Shown: positions 49,692-60,710 of the stretch, piece after piece
Numbering within the stretch: the stretch's first letter is position 1
Layout: each line of letters begins with the position of its first letter
Source: Prorocentrum cordatum
Taxonomy: Eukaryota; Sar; Dinophyceae; Prorocentrales; Prorocentraceae
DNA length: 64,000 nt
Direction: 5' to 3'
NCBI GenBank assembly: GCA_963575745.1
Contig: CAUYUJ010016713.1
Location: 197,001 to 261,000, forward strand
Program-made: the position numbers and the translations under genes
The notes under the pieces: model-generated
Told to the model about the DNA's origin: nothing
Databases searched by the model: none
Seen by the model: only the letters and a program-made list of their open reading frames with translations

Positions 49692-50598
49692 TCACGGCCG
49701 CGCTCTGGCGGGTGACAACACGAAGCCAAGCTCTGCGGTGAGCTGCTCGGCCGCATCCCTGGAGACCTCCGCTCTCTCATCGAGCTTCCCGAGCGCCTTC
49801 CGCAAGGACGCCGGCGGCCCGCGCTCCAGAAACTTCCGCGCGGGCGGCCGCAGGATCAGCATGTTCCGCACGCGCGTGGCGCGGGAGAGCATGACGTAGA
49901 GGTGAAGCCACCGGTGGTCGTCCGACATACCCGTGCGGCCAGCGTCTTCGTCCCTCGCGCGGTTGACGGTGACGCCCTTGCGGAGCGTCTGGCCCTGCGA
50001 AAGCGTGGAGGCGAGGTAGGGTTCGTGAACCAGAGTGAATCCCGAGCGGCGCACGGTGCGCGGCCCCGACCTACGCCGCGTGAGGTCTTGCTTGCTGGTC
50101 CTGAACATCAGCAAGCTCCGAGCCCGTGCCTCGGCCTGGCCGTCGTCGTCAGCGTATTCGGCGCCCTGTCGCAGTACTTCGGCGATTTCCTGGTAGATCG
50201 GAGACTCCTCGAAGCCGCGCACATGCAGCCAGATTCCCTGCGGTAGGAAACGGGGGCGAAAGAGCTGCCCTGCCGAGCATTCCTCGTGCCGCCGCTCGTC
50301 CTCGCAGTGGAACCCGAAGGACACGACTGTGGCCCGTTGCTCCTGCACGAGGCCCAACTTCATCTTCAGCCATTACTGCGCTGCCGTGAATCGCGTTTCC
50401 ATGCCGACGTGGGCAGGCAAAACGCCGCGTACGCACGTTCGGGACGTTCAGGAGGCGCCGACCCGCGTCGGGATCGCCCCGAATCGTGCTGTACTCGTCC
50501 ACGGCCTGCAAGAAAACGAGGGGCACGCCCAGGCGCCGTGCGTCGCGACGAGCGCGCGTGTTGATCCACTTCGCCAGGGTCTCCCAGTATATGCCCAC
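49692..50598 (-). pseudogene. PIF1-like helicase C-terminal fragment
   Basis: The minus-strand frame 50363-49692 carries the C-terminal helicase motifs: LVHEPYLASTLSQGQTLRKG (motif V-like, SQGQTL) and LHLYVMLSRATRVRNMLILR (motif VI-like, YVMLSRA), followed by a Leu/Arg-rich tail and a normal stop. Upstream, YWETLAKWINTRARRDARRL and DEYSTIRGDPDAGRRLLNVP (50590-50440) belong to the same protein but in another frame, with a stop codon at 50375-50373. The N-terminal ATPase motifs are not in the window. PIF1-family proteins are 5'-3' DNA helicases and similar genes are multi-copy in dinoflagellates. The frameshift and stop mark this as a pseudogene. Confidence 0.65.
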
Positions 50599-50680
50599 CG
50601 GCCGCCGTCGTCGTCTTCGCGTCCTGTTCCTCTTCTCTTCACCTCATGGGTCGGGCGAGTCGTTTTCTTAAAAGCGCATA

Positions 50681-51380
50681 GGGAGGGGGCTCCCGCCTGA
50701 AACTTCCTCACAGTTCACTCACAGACGAGGCTCCCCACCTGATACTTCCTCCATATTCAGGCACCGGGAGCCGGGTTGAGGATAACCCGCTTCGATTAAA
50801 CACATGAAGCGCGGGCCCCATGGGGAGGGGGCTCCCGCCTGAGCCCTTCTCACAGTTCATTCACAGACGAGGCTCCAGCCTGATACTTCCCCCATATTCA
50901 GGCTTCAGGAACCCAGAAGTGATGACAGTTACAGGTTCGAGGATGACCCGCTCGGATTATAAACGTGAAGTGCGGGCCCCATAAGGAGGGGGTGCCCGCC
51001 TGAGACCTCATCACAGTTCACTCATCGACGATGTTCCCGCTTGATACTTTCCCAATATTCAGGCCTCAGGGGCTCAAAAGTGACGACCGTTACAGGTTCG
51101 AAAATGACCCGCTCGGATTCAAAACATGAAGTGCGGGCCCCACAGGGAAGGGGTTCCCGCCTGAGACTTCCTCGCAATTCACTCACAGACGAAGTTCCCG
51201 TCTGATGCTTCCCCCATATTCAGGCCTCAGGAGCCCAGAAGTGAAGACAGTTACAAGTTCGAGGATGACATTTTCGGATCAAAAACGTGATGTGCGGGTT
51301 CCATAGGGAGAAGGCTCCCGCTTGACATTTTCCGTAATTCACACAGACGAGCTTCCCGCCTGATACTTCCCCCATATTCA
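50681..51380. repeat. Tandem repeat, ~161-bp units (about five)
   Basis: Units start GGGAGGGGGCTCCCGCCTGA (near 50681, 50823, 50984, 51144 and 51305). They contain CACAGTTCACTCACAGACGA, CGCCTGATACTTCCCCCATA and GAGGATGACCCGCTCGGATT. The first is shorter. An isolated GGCTCCCGCTTGATACTTCC occurs near 36088. Confidence 0.88.
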
Positions 51381-51780
51381 AGTTAGCGAATGAGTGGGTG
51401 AAGGAGTGAGTGGGTGAATGGCTGGATGAGTGATAATGATGGGGATGATGCAGATGATGAGTGAATGGGTGAGTGGGTGTGTGATCGAGTGATGGTCAAT
51501 GTGGTCAAGACGGCTTGTGCGTGAGCGAATGTCAGTGTGAGTGAGTGTGTGAGTCATGACGTCTAGGATTGTGATGATGAGTGAAGGAGTGAGTGCGAGT
51601 GAATGGGTGAGTGAGTGGGTGAGCGAGTGATGGTAATGATGCTACTGATGTTGATGATGCTGTGGTGCTGATGCTATTAATGTTAATGGTGATAAGTGTG
51701 TTCGAATGATGGTTGGGTGAATGAGTGATGATGATGAGTGGGCGAATGAGTGAGTAGGTGAGTGGATGATGATGTAGTGT
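51380..51780. repeat. GAGT/GATG-rich simple repeat
   Basis: Irregular GTGAGTGGGTGAATG and GATGATGATG runs over 400 bases. No gene. Confidence 0.8.
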
Positions 51781-52099
51781 GTGTTATGGTTTCTGCGTGG
51801 GTTGTCCAGAGGAAACAAGAACCCCACTTTAGAGAGGAAAACACATCGATGACCATTCTGTCATGGTATTATTTGGGCCTCTCAGGGGAGACCCCCTCTT
51901 GGAGGCATCTTGGGCCAACTTGCGATCTTGGAGGCGAGCATGGGCTATAAGAGGCCAGGTTGGGTCATCTTGGACGCTCCAACTCCTCGCGAAAGGCCCC
52001 CTCCAGATCCAGAGAGAGGGGTGGGGGGGGAGAGGTAAACGTCTCCCCCAGGGAAACATGTGGTTGGAGCAACTAACTCCCCCAACCATCTACGCCCAA

Positions 52100-53170
52100 A
52101 AAACTCGCGGAATTCTACTCGGCGTGTGGCAAGCTAGGGGTGCAGATGCTATTCTTATCTACTCGCCACGTGGCAGCGCAGGGGGAATGGACAAGAGTAT
52201 TATGACGCAGAGAACCACTCTGGCAGGCATGGAGGTGTAAACAGCTTTCTCTTGGACCCCGTTCCCCCCCCCCCCTCCTGCTCTGAGGTGCCAGTCCTGG
52301 ACCCGACAATCGCACGCAGGCCGCGGGCGTTAGATGGCTGGTTAATTGGTTGGTTGGTTGGATGCTGGGCCGTCCCACTGGTCGACTGGTAGGCTTGAAA
52401 GTCTGCTGGCCTGCTGGCCAGTTGGGCGGCCGTTGGACGGTTAGTTGGTCGGCTTGCTTGTTTGTGGGCCAGTTGGTTGGTCGATTGGTTCGTTGGTTGA
52501 TTTGGAGTTCGGTTGGTCGGTTGGTTGGTTCGCGGCGCAGGATTGTGTTTTTAAGTTATGTTCGTCACGTGCCATAGCAGAGGGGCGGAAGGAATTCGAT
52601 TCTACTCGATTTGCCCCGTGGCAGCGCAAGACGGGGCAGGAGAAGTACGACTCCTCTATTCCAACTCGTCGCGTAGGCAATGATAGAGAGGCTGAATACA
52701 TACCACTGTGCCCTTCTCGCCACAAGGCGACGCAGAGGTGTCGGAAGAAATACTACTCGACACGTTACATAAGTGGCAGCGCAAGGGTCTGAAACAATGA
52801 GTAATACATTTCTTCCCCACATGGCAAGGCCAGGGTAGGACAGAAACAGTACGAATCTGCACCACTCGCCAAATGGTAATAGAATGAGAGCTTGAGGATT
52901 TCGCTACAGGTAAGACTCTGTAATCAGGACCGCTTTGGGCTCAGAAGGGGCTCGCTGTTCCTTAGGTCATTCCGAAGTTGTGTCTCTAGCTCTCCTGCAC
53001 TCAGGCTCGTTCCTCATTTAGCCTTCCTCATTTAGCCTTCCTTGTTCCAGCAGCTTGACTGCACTCCTCTCGCCACGTAGCAACGCACGCAAGGGGTGCG
53101 GAAGGAACGCTGATCGATTCCATTCGCCGCGTGGCATCGCAGGTGGGACGTGCAAAAATCATAGTTCACT
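52100..53170. repeat. Dispersed 'CGTGGCAGCGCA' box repeats
   Basis: A degenerate box, ACTCGCCACGTGGCAGCGCA followed by GGG and a ~35-base spacer, occurs near 52169, 52617, 52722, 52770, 52820, 53077 and 53129. Related boxes lie near 48844, 55490, 55585 and 55630. A GGTTGGTT-rich tract at 52335-52545 interrupts the series. Confidence 0.6.
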
Positions 53171-56100
53171 CTGCTCGTCACAAATCAAAGCAGAGCGGCG
53201 GGACTGCTAGTCTACGCCTCCTCGTCAGCCTGACGAGGAGGCGAATAACATGTTTTATTCAAGACGCTTCGCGTTCACCGCCCGCCCATTCTTGCTCTCG
53301 CCGGATGAGGCGAGGCAGCTGCAAGACTGGATAAACATAGACGGAAAATAGCACAAGACCCCGCAGGTGCAGTTAGTTACCTTTTCGTGAGTGTCATTCC
53401 TTTTGCATCCCATCACTTATTGGGCTCAGGTATGCCGCGCGGCCCATCGATGGTGACTTTGTCATTTCGTCTGCGGTCCGCCGCCATTATCAACGGATCA
53501 GTGATCTGGAGGTCGGCTTTTCCGCATCCTTGCGCCCCATCCACGTCAGGGTGCCCGAAATAGCCGAGCACTGCTCAAGGTCAACCGAAACGGGCCGAAG
53601 GCATTGGAAAAAACACCAATAGCGTTTGACGGGTGCCTACCAGGGTGTAGAAAGAGTCCACGAAGGGCCCCAGGCGGCCCAGAGATAGCCAGAGCGGCGC
53701 CGAAGACCAGCCAAAGACGCCTCGGAAACGGCCCCAATGGCGCCAAGGAGGGCCGAAGAGGGCCCGGAGAAGGGCCTAAAAGGGGCCCAAGACGAACCCG
53801 AGGCGGCCCAGGCGGGCTTCTTGACGACCCAAGCGCGAGCATCCCCGCATGGGACCGTAGCCCCGTCCGTCTTCCAGTAAAAAGTTGGCCCGTTCTCTGG
53901 GCCGTTTTGGGCCCCGCTTGGGGGCCTAAGTTGAGCCCGGGATCGTCCAAAATTGTCTCCTGAGCGTGTCCGAAGACGGTGTCGAAGTGTACACGCTGAA
54001 AGATGCCCCAGGCGAGCCCGGAAGTCAGCCAGAAGAGGCGTCCGGGCGATCCCTGGCGAGGCGAAACTCATCAAAAATTGATGTGTTTTACTATATTTTG
54101 CAGGTTTCCAGTCTGTGCGCGTGGTTGAGCCCAAGAGGCGTTCTTGAGGGCCCCAGGAGTTGATTTTGGAGCCCAAGAGGGGCCCCGAAGGAGCCAAAAT
54201 AGAGCCCAACTGTGCCCGAAAAGTGCGTTGGAGGCGGTGTGAAAATCGAACTCGTCTTGGACGCCGTTTGGAAGCCGTCTTGGGGCCGGAAAAGGGGATT
54301 GAGCGCAGCCCCGCGGCGGAATGGCGGAGGCGTCCGGGGGGGGGAAAGGGGGGGAGGGGGGGGCAAAGCTCTGGAAGGAGCCCTCGTAGTTAAATCTCTC
54401 ACGCCCCTCTGCCCGGTGGGCGGGCGGACTACAGAGGCTCGCGCCATTACGCCGACCTCCAGAGAATGAGGGCGAAGGAGGAGGATGAAATGGACGACGA
54501 CGACGGAGGGAGTGAGAACGAGGAGGAGGAGGAGGAGGAGGAGGACCACGATGGTAATGTTTTTCATGTTCTGGGGGCCTTGTCGAGGTCCTCCGCGTTG
54601 AGCTTATGTGGGTCAAGTGAGTCCGTCGGAGGTCGTCGCTGGGCCCTTCTTGATTCCAAGTTGGTCGGGGCGGGTTCCTGATGCAGGGGGTGCGGCAGGG
54701 AGCCATCTCACGACCCGAAAACCCAGTAGGGGTCGACGGATGTTTAGTGGCGTCCTCTTGGAGGTTGTTTTGCGGTGTCTTGGGGGCCTCTCAGAGGCAT
54801 CTCAGGGCTTCATTTGGGCCTTGGGGGGGGCCTCCTGGGGCGCCTGGGGGCCTCTCGGGTGCCTGGTGGCGGTCTCGGAGTCATCTTGCGGTTGAGGGCT
54901 CGAAATGTCGGTTCGCGTCCCCCTCTTTGGGCTCTTTTGAAGCCCTCTCAGGGTCGTCTCGGGCTACCTTGGGGGCCTTTGGGGTATACAGTCTTGGGCC
55001 GTCTGGGGGGGCCCTCTTGGGGGCCTGCTGGGCCGTCTTGGGGCGATCTTGAAGGCGTGTGGGCCGTCGTGGAGCGTTGGAAGTCCGAGAAGGCGATGGT
55101 CGGCGATGGTGCCCAAATCCGTCAGAAGCCAAGGAAAATCCACGATGATGGCATCTTGACGGGCCTTTTGAAGCGCTCTTGGGGTGTCGTTGGGGCCTCT
55201 TGGGCCGACTCGGAGCCCTCTTGGCCCGTCATTGGGGCTCTCGTGGGGCTCTCTTGGCCTGTCCTCGGGCCTTCCTCCCTCTCCGAGGGCACCCGAAGGG
55301 CGTCGGCGCGCTAGTGCCCCCTCTCCCCAAACGCGACTTGGCACCCCAGGGAAGGGGAAAAGGGAGGGGAGGGGGTCAGCCAATTATCTCGCGCGCCTTG
55401 TCACCCCTGGCAAGCGGGGGTTGGCGGATTTCATTCGTCACATGGCCTCACAGGGAGGGCGGATCAGGTATCATTATACTCGTCCCATCGCATGGCAGCG
55501 CAGAGGGACGGAACACACATCATTCGAATCAGCACGTTGCAATGCAAAGGGGTGCAGGAACAAATATTACTCTGTTCTACTCTCCGCGTGGCGGCGCAAG
55601 GTAATGACAAACATACTACTCATGTTCCTCGTCACGAGGTGACGCAGACAACCCCTCTGGCAGGCAGGGAGAAATAAACACATTGACTTCAGAATGTGTT
55701 CCCGCCCCCTGCCCCCTCCTTCTGTTCCGAGACACCAGGCAGGGACCCGAAACCGTGGAACAGCCGCCACGCAGAGTCTGCCGAGGCCTTTCGTGCACCG
55801 GCCCGTTTCGGCGCACGCCTCACATGCAGCGCTCCCTTCCTAAGCTCAGGAGGGTGAACGATGGGGGGGGGACCAGCTCAGGGGGGAAGGATCGAGCGAT
55901 ACATCGCCGAGAGATTGGCGATAGGCCCTCGATAGCGGAAGCGCACGCTCTATGGGAGCAATCAGGCCCCCATCGGCGATGATTGGGAGAATGGGCGCCG
56001 GTGAGTTGTTGGTGAGCTTGTCCCAGCCTGATGTTTTAAACCATATACCCGCGCGTCCAATTTTGCAGGCCACCGAGGAAATGCCATTGCCGTTAAGTGA

Positions 56101-56730
56101 AGATATGTGTAAACACGGGAGTTTGGGCGGTGTCTTCTGGCTTCTTTAGCTAGGACGGATTTCGGGAGCGATGCCCGTGGACATGTCGTGAGCGGATCTT
56201 CTCCGGGGGGGGGGGGGGGGCGAGGGGCGAGGCTCTCTGGGAGGTCCCATCCTCGCCGCCCGCCTCTTGGAAGGCGCGGGGCGCAGGTTATTTGGATTGG
56301 GAGGGGCCTGGTTCTTTTGAGACGCCCCCTTCTCCTCCCGAGGAGCGCGCGAGGGTTTGGCCCCCCCGCAGCCCCCTGAAGCCGCGCACTAAAGATCACT
56401 CTTGCTTAGAATCAGGGCCGCTGTTGCGTGTCGCCGTTGGAAGGGCCCAGACCTCCAAGCGTCGTGGCAGGAGGCACGACGGTTGGCCTCCACTTGGGTC
56501 TCGGCCTCGTGGGGGGGCGCCTTGCGAGCCCAGGGACCAACAGCGGATGACCCGCGGCGACAACATGTCCGGCCGAGGGGTGTAGTCGCCAGCTCCAGAG
56601 GCGGAGGAGTGAGGGAGGGGATCAGGGAGGGAGCAAGGAGAAAGGGGGGAACGGGAGGGATGATAAATGAGATGGAGGATTCCTTCAAAGATGTTCGGAG
56701 GGAAGTTTCGCAGGCTCTCCGCGTTGGGTG
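53171..56730. other. Gene-poor stretch
   Basis: Contains the 59-base phrase shared with 27.6 kb (53257-53315), G-rich repeats in reverse (53640-53830) and forward (54740-55280) orientation, GGGGTCGACGGAT boxes near 54729 and 55415, and more CGTGGCAGCGCA boxes (55440-55680). No gene is recognised. Confidence 0.45.
54740..55280. repeat. G-rich degenerate repeats, forward orientation
   Basis: This is the clearest block of the family. Near 55010-55080 CCCTCTTGGG, GGCCTGCTGG, GCCGTCTTGG and GGCGATCTTG follow each other at 10-11-base steps. Confidence 0.55.
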
Positions 56731-56732
56731 GA

Positions 56733-56775
56733 GGGAGGAGGAGGAGGAGGAGGAGGAGGAGGAGGAGGAGGAGGG
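56733..56775. repeat. (GGA)n run
   Basis: About 14 GGA triplets just before the CAT array. Confidence 0.85.
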
Positions 56776-56812
56776 GTGGAGGGACGGACCTCTTGCTCCT
56801 CCTCCTCAGCAG

Positions 56813-56979
56813 CAGCATCAGCATCAGCATCAGCATCATCATCAGCATCATCATCAGCATCATCAGCATCATCATCAGCATCATCAGCATCATCTATCAA
56901 CATCATCAGCCTCATCATCATCATCAGCATCATCATCAGCATCATCAGCATCATCGTCATCTTCATCTCCATCTCCATA

Positions 56980-57047
<68 letters not shown>

Positions 57048-57168
57048 AATCATCACCATCACCATCAGCATCATCATCATCATCAGCATCAACATCAATA
57101 TCATCATCATCAGCATCATCATCAATATCATCATCATCATCATCATCATCATCAGCATCATCATCAGT

Positions 57169-57206
<38 letters not shown>

Positions 57207-57237
57207 CAGCACCATCATCAGCACCATCATCATTATT

Positions 57238-57309
<72 letters not shown>
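56813..57309. repeat. (CAT)n array
   Basis: About 500 bases of CAT with AGC, ACC, AAT and TTAT variants; the right half is nearly pure. Poly-His, poly-Ile, poly-Met and poly-Asp frames are fortuitous. Confidence 0.9.
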
Positions 57310-57619
57310 TCTCTTCCTAGTCCTCTCTTCTTCTCGTCCTCGTCCTCCTCCTTTATCCCTTCCTTTTCTCCTCCAGATGAAGAGGAGTAGGGGAGTCGTC
57401 GCTTCAGTTGCTCGGTTTCCATCGGTTTTTCGCTGCTCTGGAGCGCTTTCGGGGGGGGGGGGGTCAAAGTACTCCGGATGGTGGGTCCCCGTCTTGTTTG
57501 TTTCCTCGTCTTCATATTTTGTTCTCGTCTTTCTACTACTTTCCATCGGGAGTGGAATAAATCAGAGGAGGATGATATTGTCGGATTACACAGCTTGTGA
57601 GGGTGGCTGGCGCCTGTAT

Positions 57620-57770
57620 TTGAGTTGGGCACGTCCCTCTACAGGATGAATATTCAGGTATAGTCAAACACATAGTCTGGCGACGATTTGTCTAGCATTC
57701 TTGAACTATTTTTGGATACTTTTATTTTTCGACCAGAATCCGCCTATAGGAGGACACGCCCGACCTAACC
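57620..57770. mobile_element. Possible short inverted-repeat element (MITE-like), 151 bp
   Basis: TTGAGTTGGGCACGTCCCTC, continuing TACAGGATGAAT, at the left end pairs imperfectly with the right end, whose reverse complement is GGTTAGGTCGGGCGTGTCCT, continuing CCTATAGGCGGATT. About 20 of 32 positions agree and most differences are transitions. Both ends match those of the ~1-kb element at 21962-22964 better than chance. Confidence 0.45.
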
Positions 57771-57779
57771 CCATATCTA

Positions 57780-58795
57780 CGCATGTGAGGGCGCAGCCCA
57801 ATCTGAAGGGGTCAATGCGTGCTGGGTCCAAACCCAGACATGAAGGGGGTCAATTTATGACGGGTCGTAGTCCCCGCATCAAAGATCAACGCATGGGGGC
57901 CCGCGTCACGGCAGGAGGGATCGACGCATGAGGGGTCAACACCTCAGCGATGGGGTGAGCGCGTGGCGGGTCATAGACCTAGAATGACAGGTCAACGCGT
58001 GAGATGTTCTAGACGATCGGGGTGGGCCCCAGAGCGAGAGGTCAACAAACGAGGGGTCGGACCCTAGCGGAGGTGCATTCCGCGTACTTTGTGGGCGTGG
58101 CATGTTTCAACAGTTAGTATCAAGATGCGCATGACGAGGTAGAAATGGTGGCCATATTTTTGTTTGCGGGACAGCAGGATGAGCTAGAAAGAACAAGTAC
58201 ACCAGGGTAGCAATGTGGCGAAGGAGGATGGGGCAGCAGACGGTGGAGGCAAGAAGCGAACCATCATAACATCCGAAGACCAATTTCATCCCATGAGTGG
58301 ACGACGTCGAGAGGGAGTGGTCAACACATCAACTAACATTGCAAATCCACGGCGCGGGAGAGCAACGTCCGAGGGGGCGGCCCCAGCGTGACGGGTCAAC
58401 AACTGAAGAGCCAAACCCCCGGCATGAGGGGGCAGCGCATGGGGTCGAATGATGAGAGGCGCGCCCTATATGAGGGGTCAACGCATGTGGACCCAAATCT
58501 CCAGCGATGGCGTCAACGCCTGGAGAGTCGTAGACCCAGGGTGAAGGTCACTGCGTGAGGAGCCAAATCTTGAGTCTACAACTGGAGGGACCAGAACCCC
58601 AGCATGAGGGGTCAACTGATGAGGGGCGAAAGCTCAGCATGAGGGGTCAACGCATGTGGGTCCAAAGCTCCAGCGATCGGGTCAACGCATGGAGGTTCGC
58701 AAACCCAGAGCAAAGGATAAAGGCGAATGGGATCAAATCCACAGAGTTATGGATCAATACCCGAGGGGGCGGCCCCAGCGTGAAAGGTCAATGAT
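57780..58795. repeat. Degenerate 'GGGGTCAACGCATG' repeats
   Basis: The phrase ATGAGGGGTCAACGCATG, often followed by GGGTCCAAANCCCCAGC, recurs every 30-60 bases (57780-58090 and 58330-58795). The order of the sub-phrases varies. A non-repeated piece lies at 58090-58290. Confidence 0.7.
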
Positions 58796-58800
58796 GCAAA

Positions 58801-59411
58801 TCAGATGAGGAGGAGGATGAGGAGGAGGATGAGGAGGAGGATGTGTGTCTGTGGAGCGATGGCGATCCGCTCACGAACCTGCTTGCCTGGAGCACCTATA
58901 CTGGCGCCATCAATGTCATTGCGAGCACGCGTGGGCAAACATTGACCTAGGTGCTCGAGCAAAGCAGGATACGTACCAAGGGACGTGAGGAACGCGAACA
59001 TGTACCGCTGGAACTTCTTATATATTTCGTCCTAACCGAACAGGAGGAGGTGGAGGAGGAGGAGGAAAGCCCCAAGGATAGCCACCAAAAGCGGTGGTCA
59101 AAAACTTAGGTAAAGAAATCTGGGTCTTCACGCTGCAGAAGCGGCACCAACACTCACAGCATCTGTTGGAGGTGTAGTCACCTGGAGCACCACCGAGACT
59201 GCAGGAGGTTACGACCCAATGGCACTCGGGCGGCTCTACGCGAAGCCAACCACGAGGTTGAAGGTGCTGCAAGACCAACTCCATAGTTGTGTTGCTGATC
59301 CCACTGAAGTAAGATCCACACCCATGAGTGACTGTAGCCAAAATCTCTGACAGCCTGGAGACGTTTAAAGACATTGGCGTGGGACTCCCGTGGGCCACTC
59401 TTTTGGCCCAT
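58801..59411 (-). other. Unassigned frames, minus strand
   Basis: Minus-strand frames at 58801-59001 (TSLGTYPALLEHLGQCLPTR) and 59018-59411 (ATVTHGCGSYFSGISNTTME) have protein-like composition and are separated by a short GGAGGA run. No domain is recognised. They could be exons or remnants. Confidence 0.25.
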
Positions 59412-59454
59412 TTAGATGGCGACTACCTTGTCTTCGTCATCGTCCTCTTCTTCG

Positions 59455-60070
59455 TGGCGGGTTAGACATTAATTGCTGTTATGGCGGAGTGCAGATATTT
59501 TGTGGCGGGTAACACAGGGAATCCTTTTGTGGCGAACTATACATTGATTCCTTTTGTTGCGGATTACACATTGATTCCTTGGTGGCGGATTACATCTTGA
59601 TTCCTTTTGTGGCGGATTGCAAAAGGAGCCCTTCTGTGGCGGATTACACATGGAATCCTTTCGTAGAGGATTACAAATTGATTCCTTTGTGGCGGATTAC
59701 AAATGTAATCCTTTTCTGGCGGATTACAAAGGGAATCGTTTTGTGGCGGGTTAAAAATTGATTCCTTTTGTGGCGGATTGCAAAAGGGATCCTTTTGTGG
59801 CGAATTACAGAGGGAATCCTTTTGTGGCGGATTACATATTGATTCCTTTTGTGGCGGATTACAGAGGGAATCCTGTTGCGGCGGATTATAATTTGGTTTC
59901 GTTTTGTGGCGGATTACAAAGGCAACCCTTTTGTTGCGGATTACAGAGGGAATCCTTTTGTGGAGAATTACAAAGGGGATCCTTTTGTGGCGGATTACAA
60001 ACTTATCCCTTTTGTGGCGGATTACAAAGGAAACCCTTTGGTGGCGAATTGCAAAGGGAATCCTTTTCGT
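59455..60070. repeat. 27-bp minisatellite, ~22 units
   Basis: The unit is TTTGTGGCGGATTACAAAGG followed by GAATCCT, with variants such as ACATTGATTCCT. Because 27 is a multiple of three, peptide repeats run through: FVADYKGNP in one plus-strand frame, NPPQKESIC and FVIRHKRIP in minus-strand frames. The array ends where the second DIRS-like element's leader begins. Confidence 0.92.
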
Positions 60071-60239
60071 GGGGACCTTGAGCGGTCTGGACCTGTGTGA
60101 GGTTTCCAGAGCAGCGTCAGAGAGTGGCCGCAGGTTTGAATGAGTTTCCGTGACAACAACACTATTGAAACTTTTTCCGTATCCGTTTAAGCTCGAGAGC
60201 TTGTGCTGGAAAGTGCTACACGGGCGGTGCCAGCGGGGA

Positions 60240-60710
60240 ATGCAGACGGCGCTGGCCGAGGCGGTGGTGCGGGAGACGCTCCACTGGGTCGGCCTGTCGC
60301 AGGTGCTGGCAGCGAGCAGGTGCCCAGAGGTGCCTGCCTGCCCCGCGGTGCCGGCCTGTCCGCCGCTGCCGGAGATCCCCAGCTGCCCGGCCTGCCCCGG
60401 CGCTCCGCCAGCGCCGCCGCGGGCCACCTCGTCGCACGGCCCCGCCTGGCCTGTGCTCTTGGGGGCTTTCGTCGTCGGGGGGCTGGTGGTCGCCGCCGTC
60501 TTCGGCGTGGCGGGGAGCCGGGCCTGCTCGCGACGGGCGAGCCCGCCGCCCACGACGCCAGCCGCGGAGGATGGCCGCGGCTGCGCCGCCGGCCCTGCCG
60601 CCCCCAGCCCTGGACGAGTGGGCCTTCGTGCTGTACACTGTGGCGGGGGCCCCAGTCTACCACCAGCGCCGGGTAGTGGGCTGCCGGCGCGGGGTACGCT
60701 CGGCGACTGA
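60240..60710 (+). CDS. ORF0: small membrane protein of the second element
   Basis: 156 codons from ATG; the frame is also open upstream. The N-terminal helix MQTALAEAVVRETLHWVGLS is followed by a Cys/Pro-rich repeat (CPEVPACPAVPACPPLPEIP), then a hydrophobic helix (WPVLLGAFVVGGLVVAAVFG, about residues 77-96) and a Cys/Arg tail. The plan equals ORF0 of the first element. The last ~47 codons overlap gag and may be read-through caused by decay of the stop. Confidence 0.6.
   Translation: MQTALAEAVVRETLHWVGLSQVLAASRCPEVPACPAVPACPPLPEIPSCPACPGAPPAPPRATSSHGPAWPVLLGAFVVGGLVVAAVFGVAGSRACSRRASPPPTTPAAEDGRGCAAGPAAPSPGRVGLRAVHCGGGPSLPPAPGSGLPARGTLGD

Noticed and set aside
50681-51380. CRISPR-like array
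   Set aside because: The units are contiguous ~161-bp tandem repeats without short repeat/unique spacer alternation, and the context is eukaryotic.
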